Positions 18,801 to 27,296 of a stretch of DNA of 64,000 nucleotides are shown one piece after another. How positions within the stretch are numbered: the stretch's first letter is position 1; every line of letters starts with the position of its first letter. Position numbers and translations under genes: made by a program. This DNA comes from Pirellulaceae bacterium (GTDB lineage: Bacteria; Planctomycetota; Planctomycetia; Pirellulales; Pirellulaceae), in assembly GCA_029243025.1 (NCBI GenBank), contig JAQWSU010000018.1:275558-339557 (forward strand), read 5' to 3'. The notes under the pieces are model-generated. The model was not told where the DNA came from. It made no database searches and was given only the letters and a program-made list of their open reading frames with translations.

Positions 18801-21800
18801 TTCGGTGTCGATTTCAAGCTCTAGTAGAAATTCGTGACTGATATTCCCCGCGCGGTCCTCGACCTCTAACTTCAAGTTGTGACTCCCGTCGGCCAGTTCA
18901 GGCAACGCAATTTCGTAAAATCCACCGGCAACAAATCCCCCCAACTCGACAAAAGAATCGTAAAGCAACTTCTCTTCGCTAACTCCGTCTCGGTCATAAA
19001 CACGAAACGCAACGTCATGCGGAAACGGGTTCTCCCCTCCTGCTGGCGTATCGTTGGCGGTTACCGACAGGATCGGCGTATTGTCATAGGTAACTTCGTC
19101 ATCCGAACGATGGCCTGAGTCTGAGAGTAAATCTAACAAGGGCAGATTGGGTTGGGTCGTATCCACCCAGATAAAAAAGGGCTCTGCCGACGTGAGGTTG
19201 CCAGCCAGATCTTCAATTTGAACTTGGATTTGATGCTCACCATCACGGAGTGGATCAAGTTGGATCTGCCACGCACCGAAGCCATCTCCGACCATTCCAT
19301 CCGACACATCGCTACCCACAACCGTGCTTCCCAACAACAAGCCGTTGGCAATCACCGACACTCGGTCGCCAATCGAACCGGTACCACCCAATGCGGGCGA
19401 TCGGATCGCCGTCACAAAATCATCATGGAAGGTGCCCGAATCACTGAAAGACTGCAAGGAAACCGCTGGCAGCGAGGGGAATTCCGTGTCGATCTCGAGA
19501 TCCAACAGGAACGCGTGGCTGATGTTACCCGCTCGATCCTCCACCTCGACCCTTAAGTTGTGCAGACCATCACCCAACTCAGGTAATGATTCGACAAAGA
19601 GCCCCTGATCAGTCAGATCGCCCAGAAAACTCAAGGAGTCAACTAACAACTGTTCGCCCATTGCATCGCCGGGTCGGTCATAGACTCGAAAGCGAAGATC
19701 ACGAGGAAACGAATTATTGCCTCCCCCTGCCGTCGTCGCAGCCGTGATTAAAATATCGGGCGTGTTGTCGCTGGTGATGCGATCAAGGGGATCGATTCCG
19801 GAGTCACTGCGTAGATCGAGGAAGGGCATATGCGGATCGGTCGTCACCATCCAAATGGTAACGCTTTCGCTCCGCCCCCGATTACCAGCCAGATCTTCAA
19901 TTTCGGCAACGATGTCGTATTCGCCATCGGCCAACGGTTCGACGGTTACTTCCCAGGCGCCTTGACCATCTCCGGGACGCCCATCGGTTTCGTCACTTCC
20001 AACCGATCCGGTTCCTACGAGCACTCCGTTAGCAAAGATACTGATCTTTGAATTGACCTCACTAACACCAGAAAAGGCGGGCTGCCGCTTGGCAGTCACA
20101 TTATCATCGTGAAAAACGCCCGTATCACTGGCCTCGATCAAATCGACCGTTGCGATGGGTGCTTGAGTATCGATCGCAACAGTCAGCAAAAAGTCATCGC
20201 TGATGTTTCCGGCCCGATCTTCGACTTCCAATTTCAGATTATGAACACCGTCGGGTAATGGTCCGAGCGTTTTTGAAAGTTGCTCCAAATCGGTCAGGCC
20301 ATCCAGTAAGTTCACGACAGGAATGTCGGGGTCGATCGATGAATCATAGATCATCACTTCCGTTGGATCACCATTCGGATCGGAGGCATCAGCTCGGAGG
20401 AAGACGCGATATTTGTAATTAAAGTGATTGAGGTGCTTTTGTTGACGCGGATCGGTTGTCGTCATTGAAACCAGGAACGAATCCGTATTCGTGACGTTAT
20501 CAACCGCATCAAGACCGGTGTCATCCATCAGATCGAGATACGGTGTATTCGGCTTGAGAGAATCGACCTCCGCCAGCAGAGGTTCCCCAATTGAGCTCAC
20601 ATTGCCGGCGACGTCTTCGTACTCAGCGCGAAAGGCATACTTGTCATCCGCAAGGGGCTCAACAGTAATCTCCCAACTTCCGTCTGGGTTGGTGACTGAT
20701 TGACCAATCACTTCCGTTTGAACGCCCAAACGATTAGCCATGATGCGAACTTTGACATTCGGTTCACCAATCCCACTGAAGGCGGGCTGCGCCTGGGAGG
20801 TAACATTATCGTTCATGGACATCCCAGTGTCACTTGAGTTCAACAGATCAGGTTGATCTGCACCATTTGGCGGATCAAGATCGATGGTCAGCCCAAACGG
20901 AGAGGACAACTGGCCACGACCAGTCACTGGAACATTCTCGTCCCCCAGCAAACTACCATCAAAGGTTTCTACAGCCGCATTAACGACGTAGAGACCGCTG
21001 ACCAGTTCTTGATCGGCAAGGGTAAATTCATAGAGCGTTCCCGAATCATTCAACGGCGTCGCATAGCCGGAGTGAAGATCGCCTGTATCCAAATTGGTGA
21101 CGGAAACTCTTACGGCAACACCCGCTTGCCTTGGCAATTCCGGGACTCCCGACGCATCGACTGGGGAGGAAAGCAAAGACACTCCCATCGCCAAGTAATC
21201 CGCCAAGTCTGCTTGCAGAATCACATCAGGTGTTGCATCAGCGGTAATCGAATCTCGATTTAACATCCCGGTGTCGCTTGCCGGGGTCAACCGCAATACC
21301 GTCGGAATCGGTGCGGCAAAGTTTTCAACCTCCAGGTCATAACGATTCGTCGACTCACCGTCACTCGCCAACACCCTGACAAAATAAACCTGTTGTGAAA
21401 CGACGGGAATCACAATTTGTTCGTCATCGTCATTTGATTCAGCGCGTGCGATTGTATTACCAGCCACATCATCGACAGCCAAATCAAGGTCACCCAGACG
21501 GTGATCAAAAATTGCATTGAGAATCAGTTTACCGGTCGAGTGCGCGGAAATACGAAAGCGGTCCGTGCCGCCCGGTTGCTCGATCGCCCCCTTAACAATA
21601 ACCGTCTCAGGTCCCTCCGTGTTGGCCGTGAAGGTAATGGGCGCATTGGGTAACGCCCACGAATCATCCACCTCCTGTACGACCTGCAGATCGGACGCTA
21701 ACAGCAGGCGCCCTTCGAGAGATTCTAGTTGCCAACTCGCTTGTCTTCGCATCCGATCGGAACGTCTTGCTGATTTGCCTAACCGACGAAGACCCCTGCG

Positions 21801-21845
21801 ACTCCTTGATTTGCGGACCAACACCACAACACTCCTTGCTTCCAA
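15852..21845 (-). CDS. Giant surface/secreted Ig-repeat protein with dockerin domain
   Basis: 1997 residues. The N-terminus is very basic, then LESLEGRLLLA (residues 40-50), the planctomycete extracellular-protein motif; the ATG at residue 32 is an alternative start. Residues about 50-180 resemble a pre-peptidase-like beta domain. From about 185 to 1400, two kinds of Ig-like module alternate. One type has PAFSGVSE and WEVTVEPLADGEY; the other has FRVYDR, DGLHNLRVEVEDRAGNISH. Each cycle opens with an SDSG turn. Around 1630-1750 are FG-GAP-like acidic repeats (GDFDGDGFDDLATW). A type I dockerin (LDVNDDGHVSPLDALLLINE and a second copy) lies at about 1838-1895. Likely a calcium-binding adhesin or matrix protein. 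Confidence 0.85.
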   Translation of the reverse strand: MEARSVVVLVRKSRSRRGLRRLGKSARRSDRMRRQASWQLESLEGRLLLASDLQVVQEVDDSWALPNAPITFTANTEGPETVIVKGAIEQPGGTDRFRISAHSTGKLILNAIFDHRLGDLDLAVDDVAGNTIARAESNDDDEQIVIPVVSQQVYFVRVLASDGESTNRYDLEVENFAAPIPTVLRLTPASDTGMLNRDSITADATPDVILQADLADYLAMGVSLLSSPVDASGVPELPRQAGVAVRVSVTNLDTGDLHSGYATPLNDSGTLYEFTLADQELVSGLYVVNAAVETFDGSLLGDENVPVTGRGQLSSPFGLTIDLDPPNGADQPDLLNSSDTGMSMNDNVTSQAQPAFSGIGEPNVKVRIMANRLGVQTEVIGQSVTNPDGSWEITVEPLADDKYAFRAEYEDVAGNVSSIGEPLLAEVDSLKPNTPYLDLMDDTGLDAVDNVTNTDSFLVSMTTTDPRQQKHLNHFNYKYRVFLRADASDPNGDPTEVMIYDSSIDPDIPVVNLLDGLTDLEQLSKTLGPLPDGVHNLKLEVEDRAGNISDDFLLTVAIDTQAPIATVDLIEASDTGVFHDDNVTAKRQPAFSGVSEVNSKISIFANGVLVGTGSVGSDETDGRPGDGQGAWEVTVEPLADGEYDIVAEIEDLAGNRGRSESVTIWMVTTDPHMPFLDLRSDSGIDPLDRITSDNTPDILITAATTAGGGNNSFPRDLRFRVYDRPGDAMGEQLLVDSLSFLGDLTDQGLFVESLPELGDGLHNLRVEVEDRAGNISHAFLLDLEIDTEFPSLPAVSLQSFSDSGTFHDDFVTAIRSPALGGTGSIGDRVSVIANGLLLGSTVVGSDVSDGMVGDGFGAWQIQLDPLRDGEHQIQVQIEDLAGNLTSAEPFFIWVDTTQPNLPLLDLLSDSGHRSDDEVTYDNTPILSVTANDTPAGGENPFPHDVAFRVYDRDGVSEEKLLYDSFVELGGFVAGGFYEIALPELADGSHNLKLEVEDRAGNISHEFLLELEIDTELPGGVTIDLAEYADSGISSLDHVTRIQSPAFLGHGTVGNRVLLFANNELVGEATVHSDDSDGTSDDGIGLWEITVEPLDDGVYSVFARLEDAAGNVNRSTELTVEIDTLEPNTPFLDLWEEFDSGRHNDDNRTYAESLVFSATSSDPHQADHLTLFPDGQNLEYRLYARSESGDELLVYRSSDDAAIDDLLDGLTSKTQLATTPITLPEGLHNLKLEVEDRAGNLSHDFLLPLLVDRTGYRGEVALHPDSDSGINGAFSTFLDGVTRDRTPDFTGRAEANGLVTVTIDGLPAGTTVAVPYDGDEAIQPPHQPFELDGNWSLSTVTPLAEGSHVVEVSYEDPAGNRESSSFDLIVDSVGPKIVNVTQDVEGYPSLFDPKPASGPDPILDRIVIHVSDGPDRAGIDFDAAVSQLLSEEGHYQLVGDANGNMPIARVEVEAEVTATGQLLTQAILVLAEPLPDDRYTLTVADSITDRAGNSLDGESGAASPFEGSPGRTPVAPVFPSGDGVPGGEFVARFTIDSRPELGVWGAGTIWVDTNGNFAFDPENLDFTNRDIVYRAGFTSDEVFAGNFALRPDDLTDGYDKLASYGKFDDTFRWLVDTDNDGVPNIDRRDPNDANGLPVAGRFDANDENGDEVAVFDGQAWYFDTDHDFKTDAIVRSNLTGYPFVGDFDGDGFDDLATWADDQFMIDLADGSLRGWDGFAEHIINFGFIGVRERPVAADMDQDGFDDLGIWVPDRPGVLGRAASEWYFLVSGGESLLNRMSPPDDPVNSWPTIDYTPTPFGNDLFAQFGDEFALPLVGNFDPPTLLLPSQSEEYTNPGNPLDVNDDGHVSPLDALLLINELNNVGAHQIEARIEGVKYPDVNADQSITPIDALLVLNATNASLPLPVPSPRSDVSLTSAMLADQLFADQQAVTDVEQSVFASPILAAMAPSKVAVSHAQDDRLELIEPSLSEGDRRLSPSDLTQLQKLDLALFTDDLGI

Positions 21846-22552
21846 ATCATTTGTTGTCGTTCCTGAGACTCAGAAAAGTCGTTTTCATCTGCAGGTGCTA
21901 CGATCGCACCATCGAAAACGAAGCTTCCCAACCTTTCGCTGCGTTCCTGCAGGCGAGTTTTTAGGTGTGAGCCAATCAGAAGATATTAAAATAGGCAACC
22001 AGGGGCAAGAAAGAGACGTGTGTCGACTGCGATTTCTTTCAGGATTTCATCGACTGCGGAATGGTTGCCGGAGTCTGGACAATGAAAAAACGAAAGGAAG
22101 TCGCCACCCCAATTCGCCTGTCCTGCGCCATACTCCGCATGCAACCAATTCTGCAACGGTTCGAGCTTCTGAGGGCCCCACCTGAAGAAATGGACCCAAC
22201 AAGCAGGCGAGATCGTGCGGAAGAAACCTCGATCCCGATCAGCTTTGATGATTTTGCGGCAGATGATTGGCTCAATTTTAGAGCCGACAAAGGATTTCAC
22301 GGTTAGGCCGCGGCCGCCGCCTGTTCCAGGGCGCATGTCAGCAGCTCACAGGAGGTGTCGGTGGTTTTGACGAATCTCGTCTAGCTCCCCAAACGACGTC
22401 TCAGACCGGCAAACGATCAGATTTTGGTAGCCTGTTCGGATTTTTTTCTCGCCGCTTAGCTTCACTTTTTTACCTTCAAGGAGTTAAAGTAGTGACCATT
22501 AAAAACTTTCCGTGGCTACCTGCAGCCAATCCGCCCTTCGAAAGACTGTCCG
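21846..22552. other. Intergenic region between giant protein gene and dehydratase operon
   Basis: About 700 bp without a gene I can support. It should hold the divergent promoters of the giant protein gene and the sugar-acid operon. Several frames of 80-120 codons are open, but none shows a domain, signal peptide or convincing start. A T-rich patch lies near 22450-22475. No strong hairpin was seen. Confidence 0.5.
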
Positions 22553-23722
22553 ATGAGTAAGATCAGCACTGTTACCGTGAAGCACGCGAACCGTTCGATT
22601 TGGGGCCACTTGGCGGAGAGAGAAAAATCGCTACCTCTCGTGACGCCACTCGATATTTACCCACAGTTTCAAGAAACACGTGGATCCTGGTTCTGGGATT
22701 CAGGAATGGCAGTCATTGAAATTGAGACGGAGGACGGGATTGTCGGTTCGGGATGGTGCGAGGATGGTTGCGATGCAATTGCCAAATTCATCGATCTTCA
22801 CCTCAGCCATCTTCTGATTGGTCAGAATGCTGCAGAGATCGAGGGCCTTTGGGACCGTTTATTTCGAGCTTCACTTCCCTATGGCCGTAAGGGTGTCGCG
22901 TTACATGCGATCAGCGCGATCGACATTGCCTTGTGGGATATCGCCGGCAAGGTGGCGGGAAAGCCCCTCTACGAATTACTGGGGGGACCCGTGCGGGAAT
23001 CCATTCCGGTTTACGCTTCCGCCCTCCATCCGGTTGGGCATGAAAAAGTGGCGGAAGAGGCACGGGCCTACGTCGCCGAGGGCTACAAGGCGATGAAAAT
23101 GCGATTTCCCTATGGACCGGGTGCCGGTGTCGAGGGAATGCGGGCCAACGAAGAGCACATTGCGAATGTTCGGGACGCCGTGGGTGATGACATTGAGATC
23201 ATGGCTGACGCCTACATGGGTTGGGACTTTCTTTACGCAAAAAAAATGGTGCGGATGCTCGAACCGTATCAACTAGCTTGGCTTGAGGAAGCCTTTTTGC
23301 CCGATGATCTCAACAGTTACGCCAATCTTCGCCAGGAAACTGACATTCCAATTTCAGGTGGAGAACACGAATACACAAGATTCGGATTCCAGCAGATCAT
23401 TGAAAAAGAAGCGATGGATATTCTCCAACCGGACCTACGGCGGTGCGGAGGAATCACGGAGGGCAAAAAGATTGCCGCACTCGCCTACGCCGCAGGTTTG
23501 CCGATCATTCCACACGCTTATGGAGTCACGCACATCCACTTTTCACTGGCCACCGTCAATTGCCCAATGATTGAATATTTCCCCATGCCCTCCTGGGACT
23601 CCTTACCGGATGTGGAGGTTGAACCCATTTTCCACGGAGAACCACAACCGCAAGGCGGCATTGTTAGAATGAGCCAGGAGGCTGGACTCGGAGTAAGTGT
23701 GAACCCCAAGATTTTTTCCTGA
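22553..23722 (+). CDS. Enolase-superfamily sugar-acid dehydratase (L-rhamnonate dehydratase-like)
   Basis: 389 residues with the mandelate racemase/muconate lactonising architecture: an N-terminal capping domain, then a barrel. KAMKMRFPYG carries the barrel's first catalytic-strand residues. Metal ligands are visible in DIEIMADAYMGWD (Asp), AWLEEAF (Glu) and ISGGEHE (Glu). The end IIPHAYGVTH is the usual His segment. The fold and the long stretch DIALWDIAGKVAGKPLYELLG fit acid-sugar dehydratases that yield 2-keto-3-deoxy acids. It is followed nine bases later by a Na+ symporter, suggesting uptake and breakdown of a sugar acid. The precise substrate is inferred, not shown. Confidence 0.85.
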   Translation: MSKISTVTVKHANRSIWGHLAEREKSLPLVTPLDIYPQFQETRGSWFWDSGMAVIEIETEDGIVGSGWCEDGCDAIAKFIDLHLSHLLIGQNAAEIEGLWDRLFRASLPYGRKGVALHAISAIDIALWDIAGKVAGKPLYELLGGPVRESIPVYASALHPVGHEKVAEEARAYVAEGYKAMKMRFPYGPGAGVEGMRANEEHIANVRDAVGDDIEIMADAYMGWDFLYAKKMVRMLEPYQLAWLEEAFLPDDLNSYANLRQETDIPISGGEHEYTRFGFQQIIEKEAMDILQPDLRRCGGITEGKKIAALAYAAGLPIIPHAYGVTHIHFSLATVNCPMIEYFPMPSWDSLPDVEVEPIFHGEPQPQGGIVRMSQEAGLGVSVNPKIFS

Positions 23723-23731
23723 TCGCTCATT

Positions 23732-25489
23732 ATGACCTTACTTGATTGGTGCATTGCCATACTTCTAAACGGTTCGGTGATCGCGTATGCGCTCTTTCGC
23801 GGCCGCGACACAAAAACCAGCGGAGATTGGTTTCTGGCTGGCAAGACGCTGCCTTTTTGGATCGTAGGGCTGTCGCTTTATGCCACACTGATCGACTCGG
23901 CCGACTTGATTGCGGATACGGGTGGCGCCTATAGCCTGGGGCTGAGGCTATTCGTTCCCAACCTGGTCGGCGTGATGGGAGGTTGGATTGTGCTGGCCCA
24001 CTTCGTTGCAATCCCGATGTATCGGCAAGGGATGTATACGAATGCGGAATTTCTGGAGGCTCGGTTCGGGGTGGGTGCGCGCATCATTAGCGTGCTGGTT
24101 CAGGTCCTTTACCGAACGGTGATGATTGGGATGATCAGCACGGCGATCTATCTCATGCTTCATGTCGTCTGCGGTTGGCAAAGCGAATACGCCTGGACAG
24201 GCGTTGTGGGGATTGCTCTTGTGGCAACCATTTACACCATGTCCGGTGGTCTTAAATCCGTTGCGATTACCGATGCGATGCAGGGCGTCGTCATCTTGAT
24301 CGCAGCCGTGACAATATTCATCGCTGTTTCGAACAATATTGGCGGCTGGACGGGCGTGGAGGAAAAAATCGCGGCAACAAATCCGGCACTTGCTCAACAA
24401 ATCATGCATATCGGCAGTGACTATACCGAAACGATTGACACGACGAATTTTTCTTCCGATCAATTAACCCGCGCCTTGAGGATCGGCGGTCATCATCACG
24501 CGACTGACTCCGAGATCACCCGCACCACACCGGCTTGGTTAATTATCATTAATTTCATCATCGTCGGCTTTGCCTACTCGATTGTAAATCACACGCAGTC
24601 TATGCGACTGCTCGGTTCAAAGAGCGAGTGGCATATGAAAATGGCGATTGTACCAGCCGGCTTATTGCTCATCATCATGACTTATCTCTCGCTTGGCCTG
24701 GGCGTGATGGGAAGAGGTTTGTTTCCCGACCCAGACATGTTACCGGACGGTCGGTCTGACAATATTTTCCCTCACATCTTACAACAGTTCGGGACCTCTG
24801 GACTCACCGGACTTGTCGTCGCTGGAGTGTTCGCAGCCGCTTTTTCTACCTATGATTCGATCGGTTCGACACTTTCTTCGCTGCTCACCCGCGACATTTA
24901 TGCTCGCCTGATCGTGACCAACCGAAGCGATCAACATTACTTGGCCGTAGGCAGATGGCTAACGCCAGTGATCATCTTCGGATCCTTCATCTACGTGCCG
25001 GCACTTCTGGCTGAAGGAATGATTTTCACCTATCTCAAAATCGTTGGTGCCTTCGTGGTACCACTCCTAACTGTCTATCTGTTTGGCACGTTCACGCGCG
25101 TGCACCGGTCTTCCGCTCTTCCTGGCCTGATTATCGGCGTAGGTTTTGGCGTTGTGGCACTCAACGCACCCAAACTGGCGATCGAGTCGAATCTGTGGCT
25201 ACTGCCGCCCGTGTTCATGAACAGTTATGCGACCGCGCCGCTCGGCTGCGTCTTGACGGCAATCACCATGCTCTTGATCACACTGACCCGCGGTTGGACT
25301 TCCCCAAAAGAGCTTTACATTCAGTCCCAAACTCCAGACAGCTGGCTCTCGCAAAGTCAAAAGCAAATCATCCAAAGTGAAAAACTCGCCGACGTAGATG
25401 TTAAAACGGAGAGTTCCAAGACGCCTTTGCTACTCGGCTTAGCCGTTTGGGGGATCGGTTTGATACTCACGTTCGTCGTGTTTTGGTAG
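23732..25489 (+). CDS. Sodium:solute symporter (SSS family)
   Basis: 585 residues with about 13-14 hydrophobic helices. Family features are FRGRDTKTSGDWFLAGKTLP after the first helix, YTMSGGLKSVAITDAMQGVV (the SSS signature region), and AAFSTYDSIGSTLSSLLTRD. It uses the sodium gradient to import organic solutes across the inner membrane. By position between the dehydratase and the cyclase-family gene it probably carries the sugar acid those enzymes act on. A soluble-looking loop rich in His and Thr between helices 6 and 7 (around residues 235-265) is longer than usual. Confidence 0.9.
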   Translation: MTLLDWCIAILLNGSVIAYALFRGRDTKTSGDWFLAGKTLPFWIVGLSLYATLIDSADLIADTGGAYSLGLRLFVPNLVGVMGGWIVLAHFVAIPMYRQGMYTNAEFLEARFGVGARIISVLVQVLYRTVMIGMISTAIYLMLHVVCGWQSEYAWTGVVGIALVATIYTMSGGLKSVAITDAMQGVVILIAAVTIFIAVSNNIGGWTGVEEKIAATNPALAQQIMHIGSDYTETIDTTNFSSDQLTRALRIGGHHHATDSEITRTTPAWLIIINFIIVGFAYSIVNHTQSMRLLGSKSEWHMKMAIVPAGLLLIIMTYLSLGLGVMGRGLFPDPDMLPDGRSDNIFPHILQQFGTSGLTGLVVAGVFAAAFSTYDSIGSTLSSLLTRDIYARLIVTNRSDQHYLAVGRWLTPVIIFGSFIYVPALLAEGMIFTYLKIVGAFVVPLLTVYLFGTFTRVHRSSALPGLIIGVGFGVVALNAPKLAIESNLWLLPPVFMNSYATAPLGCVLTAITMLLITLTRGWTSPKELYIQSQTPDSWLSQSQKQIIQSEKLADVDVKTESSKTPLLLGLAVWGIGLILTFVVFW

Positions 25490-25534
25490 ACTATCCAGTC
25501 AGTCAAAACAACAAATCATGAGCAGGCAAAAACT

Positions 25535-26599
25535 ATGAAACCACTATCACGGTATGCCGCATTACTGATTGTCGCTGTTGTCGGATCGGTTCATTTTGCT
25601 TCCGCGGAACAAGACGGCTCTGCACAAAACGGGGCTGTCAAACCATCACAAATCAAGGGCTGGAAAAAAGGTATCGGCTGGGGTTGGATTTGGGGACGAA
25701 AAGATGAAGTCGGAGCCTTCAATGCGATGACGGATGAGAGCCGGGCCGCTGCCCTACGACTCGCCACCCATGGCAAAGTCTATGATCTTGGCATCACTTA
25801 CAGTCGGAACAGTTACATCTGGCCCGGGCACAGCCCTGGAGAAGTCATGACTTACCGATCACCGGAGGGAGTGGCCCGTCAAAAAGACCATGAATTCGCG
25901 CTGCCGGCTGTTAATCCGGTCGAGAATCGTTGGCACAGTTGCGCGCTGTTTATCAACGACAATGTGGCGACCCAAATCGATGGTCTCGGTCACGTCACGG
26001 CTGGCAAAGACAACCACTGGTACAATGGTTTCACGGAAAGTCAGTGGGGAGGTGACTTTGGACCACGCAAGTGTGATTCAACCACCATCCCTCCCGTGGT
26101 AGCGCGCGGCGTCATGCTTGACATCGCAGGGCTCAAAGGAGTCGACGAGCTCGAGTCGGGATACGGCATTACCCCTGCCGACATCGACGCAGCCCTTGCT
26201 GCTCAAAACATGGAATTGCTCCCAGGCGACTGCGTCTTTGTCAGGACTGGAACTTTGCGACACTGGGGCGACGACGGTGCAGATCACGAAAAAATTGCCG
26301 AGCACGATTCGGCTGGCATCACCCTGGCTACTGCGAGATACCTGGTTGAAGAACACGGAGCCATGATGATTGGATCGGATACGAGTGGGCTGGAGCAGGC
26401 GCCCGCTGCCGCTGGATCAAAATCATTCATCCCAGTCCACAACTATTTGCTGATCGAGCAAGGAGTACACATTGCCGAATTCCATTACCTGGAGGATCTT
26501 GCCGACGACGAGGTTTACGAATTCTGCTACGTGGCCTCAACCAATAAAATCGCCGGCACGGCGGCCGGGTTCACCATGCGACCACTCGCGATGAAGTGA
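25535..26599 (+). CDS. Exported cyclase-family protein (kynurenine formamidase-like fold)
   Basis: 354 residues with a signal peptide ending near ASAEQ. The mature part matches the large subgroup of the cyclase family (PF04199-type), which contains metal-dependent amidohydrolases and lactonases. The metal motif of the family is HxGTHxDxxxH. Here the equivalent segment reads NVATQIDGLGH (residues 143-153): Asp149 and His153 are kept, but the two metal-binding His are Asn143 and Gln147. So metal binding or activity may differ. It is last in the operon with the dehydratase and symporter and, being exported, could act on the sugar-acid lactone before uptake. Confidence 0.8.
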   Translation: MKPLSRYAALLIVAVVGSVHFASAEQDGSAQNGAVKPSQIKGWKKGIGWGWIWGRKDEVGAFNAMTDESRAAALRLATHGKVYDLGITYSRNSYIWPGHSPGEVMTYRSPEGVARQKDHEFALPAVNPVENRWHSCALFINDNVATQIDGLGHVTAGKDNHWYNGFTESQWGGDFGPRKCDSTTIPPVVARGVMLDIAGLKGVDELESGYGITPADIDAALAAQNMELLPGDCVFVRTGTLRHWGDDGADHEKIAEHDSAGITLATARYLVEEHGAMMIGSDTSGLEQAPAAAGSKSFIPVHNYLLIEQGVHIAEFHYLEDLADDEVYEFCYVASTNKIAGTAAGFTMRPLAMK

Positions 26600-27296
26600 G
26601 CGACCACTCGCCAAGCAAAGCCTTACGTCTCCACAACCACAGGGACCGTCTTCCTCCGTCCGACCCCTTTCACACTTTGCGATCGATGCGATCTTTCCCA
26701 GCATGCTCAATCGTGGCATTTGTGTAAGACATCGCGACCGATCGGTCTCCTTCAATCGCCGGAAGGGTCTCTTGGAGCTCATCGTTGTCCTCGGAAGATT
26801 TCCGAGGACAACCAGGACCGCAGGCGAAATCCAGCCAAGCTTCGTGCGTTTGTCCGTGTTGGCCATCTCACAAACGTTCTGCTCCAAGCATTCTGCTCGC
26901 TTTGACCGGCAAAGGTCTACCCATTTTGGCGGCCCCCACAGCGTGATCCGTCTCGAGTAAAAACGAGTCCTCCGACGGGTTAGGCCCCTGCGTCACGCTT
27001 ACAACCGCAACGACTGGTTCATGAATTCGATCAATTCTGTCTGATTCCAGAGGTAAGCTCACCTTTTTCTCGAACGGTCTCCGATGGATGGGAAAACTGA
27101 CCTGAATAGCGAAAACTATTCGATTTTGTCAGCCACGCGGATTAAGAGTACTGGTAACAATTGGCTTTTTTTCTAAAGTGAAGGGGTGGAGCGAGCAACC
27201 TTGCCCTCAACCTCTCGTTGGATGTTTTGTTCCATTCCGTCGTTTCCTTCCGAATGGAACAGCTCCACTATCCACCTCGATGCAGGAGTCGGAACA
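26600..27296. other. Intergenic region upstream of glgA
   Basis: About 700 bp with no supported gene. It includes the perfect hairpin at 26784-26812, and probably the glgA promoter. The open frame on the minus strand at 26537-26887 has no recognisable feature and is rejected. Confidence 0.5.
26784..26812. repeat. Perfect 13-bp inverted repeat (hairpin, 3-nt loop)
   Basis: GTTGTCCTCGGAA at 26784-26796 and its exact reverse complement at 26800-26812 flank a GAT loop. No T-run follows on either strand, so it is not a typical intrinsic terminator. It could be an operator, a transcription-pausing hairpin or a processing site. Confidence 0.9.

Noticed and set aside
21986-22336. Open frames of 80-116 codons between the giant protein and the dehydratase
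   Set aside because: Several overlapping frames on both strands with no coherent protein; Cys/Trp/Arg-rich composition suggests shadows.
26537-26887. 116-codon open frame on the minus strand
   Set aside because: Begins in the cyclase gene's antisense and shows no motif or start signal.
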